Made by a program: the position numbers and the translations under genes. 64,000 nucleotides of DNA, taken from Bacteroidota bacterium. Lineage in GTDB: Bacteria; Bacteroidota; Bacteroidia; Chitinophagales; Chitinophagaceae. Each line of letters starts with the position of its first letter. Within the stretch, counting starts at the first letter, position 1. The stretch is taken from NCBI GenBank assembly GCA_018267615.1, contig JAFDYD010000009.1, positions 134,541 through 198,540 of the forward strand, written 5' to 3'. This document shows positions 63,463 to 64,000 of this stretch, piece by piece. The notes under the pieces are model-generated. The model ran no database searches. It was not told where the DNA came from and saw only the letters and a list, made by a program, of their open reading frames with translations.

Positions 63463-64000
63463 ATGAGGAAATTATTCTTATTGCTGATTTTGCTTCAGGT
63501 TTTTTTTGCACGCGGTCAAAAAATAAACGATCCAAAAATTTTTGCAGATCTGATCACTCCGGATAAACTGAAAAAGCAATTATACATTATTGCAGGAAAA
63601 GATTTTGAAGGCAGGGAAACGGGCTCAGAAGGACAACGAAAGGCGGCAGCATATATTGAAAATTATTTCAGGAGTTTGAAGTTGCAGCAAGGGAATAAAG
63701 ATAGTTATCAGATGCGTTTTCCTGTTTATCAGGACTCTCTTGAAGTTTTGAATATTTCAATCGACAATCATCATTTTAATATTTATAAAGACGTAGATGC
63801 GAGCCTTTCTGCAAATTACACTTCGTTGATCCTCGGAAGTGAGGTTGTATTTGCAGGTTATGGCATCAGTGAAGGCGCGCACGATGACTACAAAGGGCTT
63901 GATGTAAAAGGAAAGATTGTCATGGTTTTGGACGGCTACCAGCCAGATGTACTACAGGATCAACTCAACAAGAATTCATTCAACCCATATGGGAAACAAG
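63463..64000 (+). CDS. M28-type zinc aminopeptidase, 3' end outside the window
   Basis: From ATG 63463 about 179 residues are visible. A signal peptide (R-K-L-F-L-L-L-I-L-L-Q-V-F-F-A, then R-G-Q) is followed by the opening of an M28 peptidase: D-F-E-G-R-E-T-G-S-E-G-Q-R-K-A-A-A-Y-I-E near residue 50. A region resembling the PA domain insert (V-F-A-G-Y-G-I-S, K-G-L-D-V-K-G-K-I-V-M-V-L) follows. The zinc-binding part lies beyond the window. Confidence 0.82.
   Translation, partial: MRKLFLLLILLQVFFARGQKINDPKIFADLITPDKLKKQLYIIAGKDFEGRETGSEGQRKAAAYIENYFRSLKLQQGNKDSYQMRFPVYQDSLEVLNISIDNHHFNIYKDVDASLSANYTSLILGSEVVFAGYGISEGAHDDYKGLDVKGKIVMVLDGYQPDVLQDQLNKNSFNPYGKQ

Overview
The window looks like a chromosomal segment of a Bacteroidota bacterium, most likely of the Chitinophagaceae. 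The evidence is an AT-rich sequence, repeated TAnnTTTG promoter -7 boxes, a type IX secretion/gliding protein of the PorW/SprE type, DUF1835 next to topoisomerase IV genes, and many secreted proteins ending their signal peptides in A-Q. I saw no rRNA, tRNA, CRISPR array, insertion sequence or integrase. The genus is inference.

Layout. 1-6000: a gene cut by the left edge, smpB, a secreted protein and an FtsX-type ABC permease broken by a one-base frameshift. 6000-13200: a topoisomerase IV block on the minus strand (parE, DUF1835, serine hydrolase, DUF4260, parC). 13200-20650: a small membrane protein, a ModF-like twin ATPase, dnaG (apparently starting at CTG), a YdeI-like protein and an M48 lipoprotein protease. 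21130-23490: an isolated pectate-lyase-type beta-helix protein. 23600-27900: plsY, prmA, pnp and rpsO.

28000-49600 is a large surface-glycan and accessory region. It begins with wecB and two glycosyltransferases, interrupted by ftsE and a D-amino-acid-dehydrogenase-like gene, then a priming sugar-phosphate transferase and a nucleotidyltransferase-fold protein. Next comes a compact nine-gene minus-strand run (35595-45360): a GT2, a flavin-reductase-fold protein, two B12-domain radical SAM enzymes, one SPASM radical SAM enzyme, three methyltransferases and a GT39-like membrane glycosyltransferase. It is followed by a polysaccharide deacetylase, an acetyltransferase and two more glycosyltransferases. 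The nine-gene run is the best candidate for an undescribed system: its enzyme mix suggests radical-based modification or C-methylation of a glycan or lipid-linked precursor, but the product cannot be read from sequence.

49600-64000 holds a NIPSNAP protein, an acetyltransferase, a SprT-like/membrane/bactofilin/anchor operon, PorW/SprE, a class A penicillin-binding protein, YceI, a Uup-like ABC-F ATPase, a monoheme cytochrome c and the start of an M28 peptidase.

The intergenic DNA is notable. At least eight long inverted repeats of several families sit between genes, often touching stop codons: GTACCTTG-type arrays, TCTGAACCAGG palindromes, a 39-bp perfect palindrome and a GC-rich CGGCGGTCGAAGACC repeat. 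Several probably act as transcription terminators.
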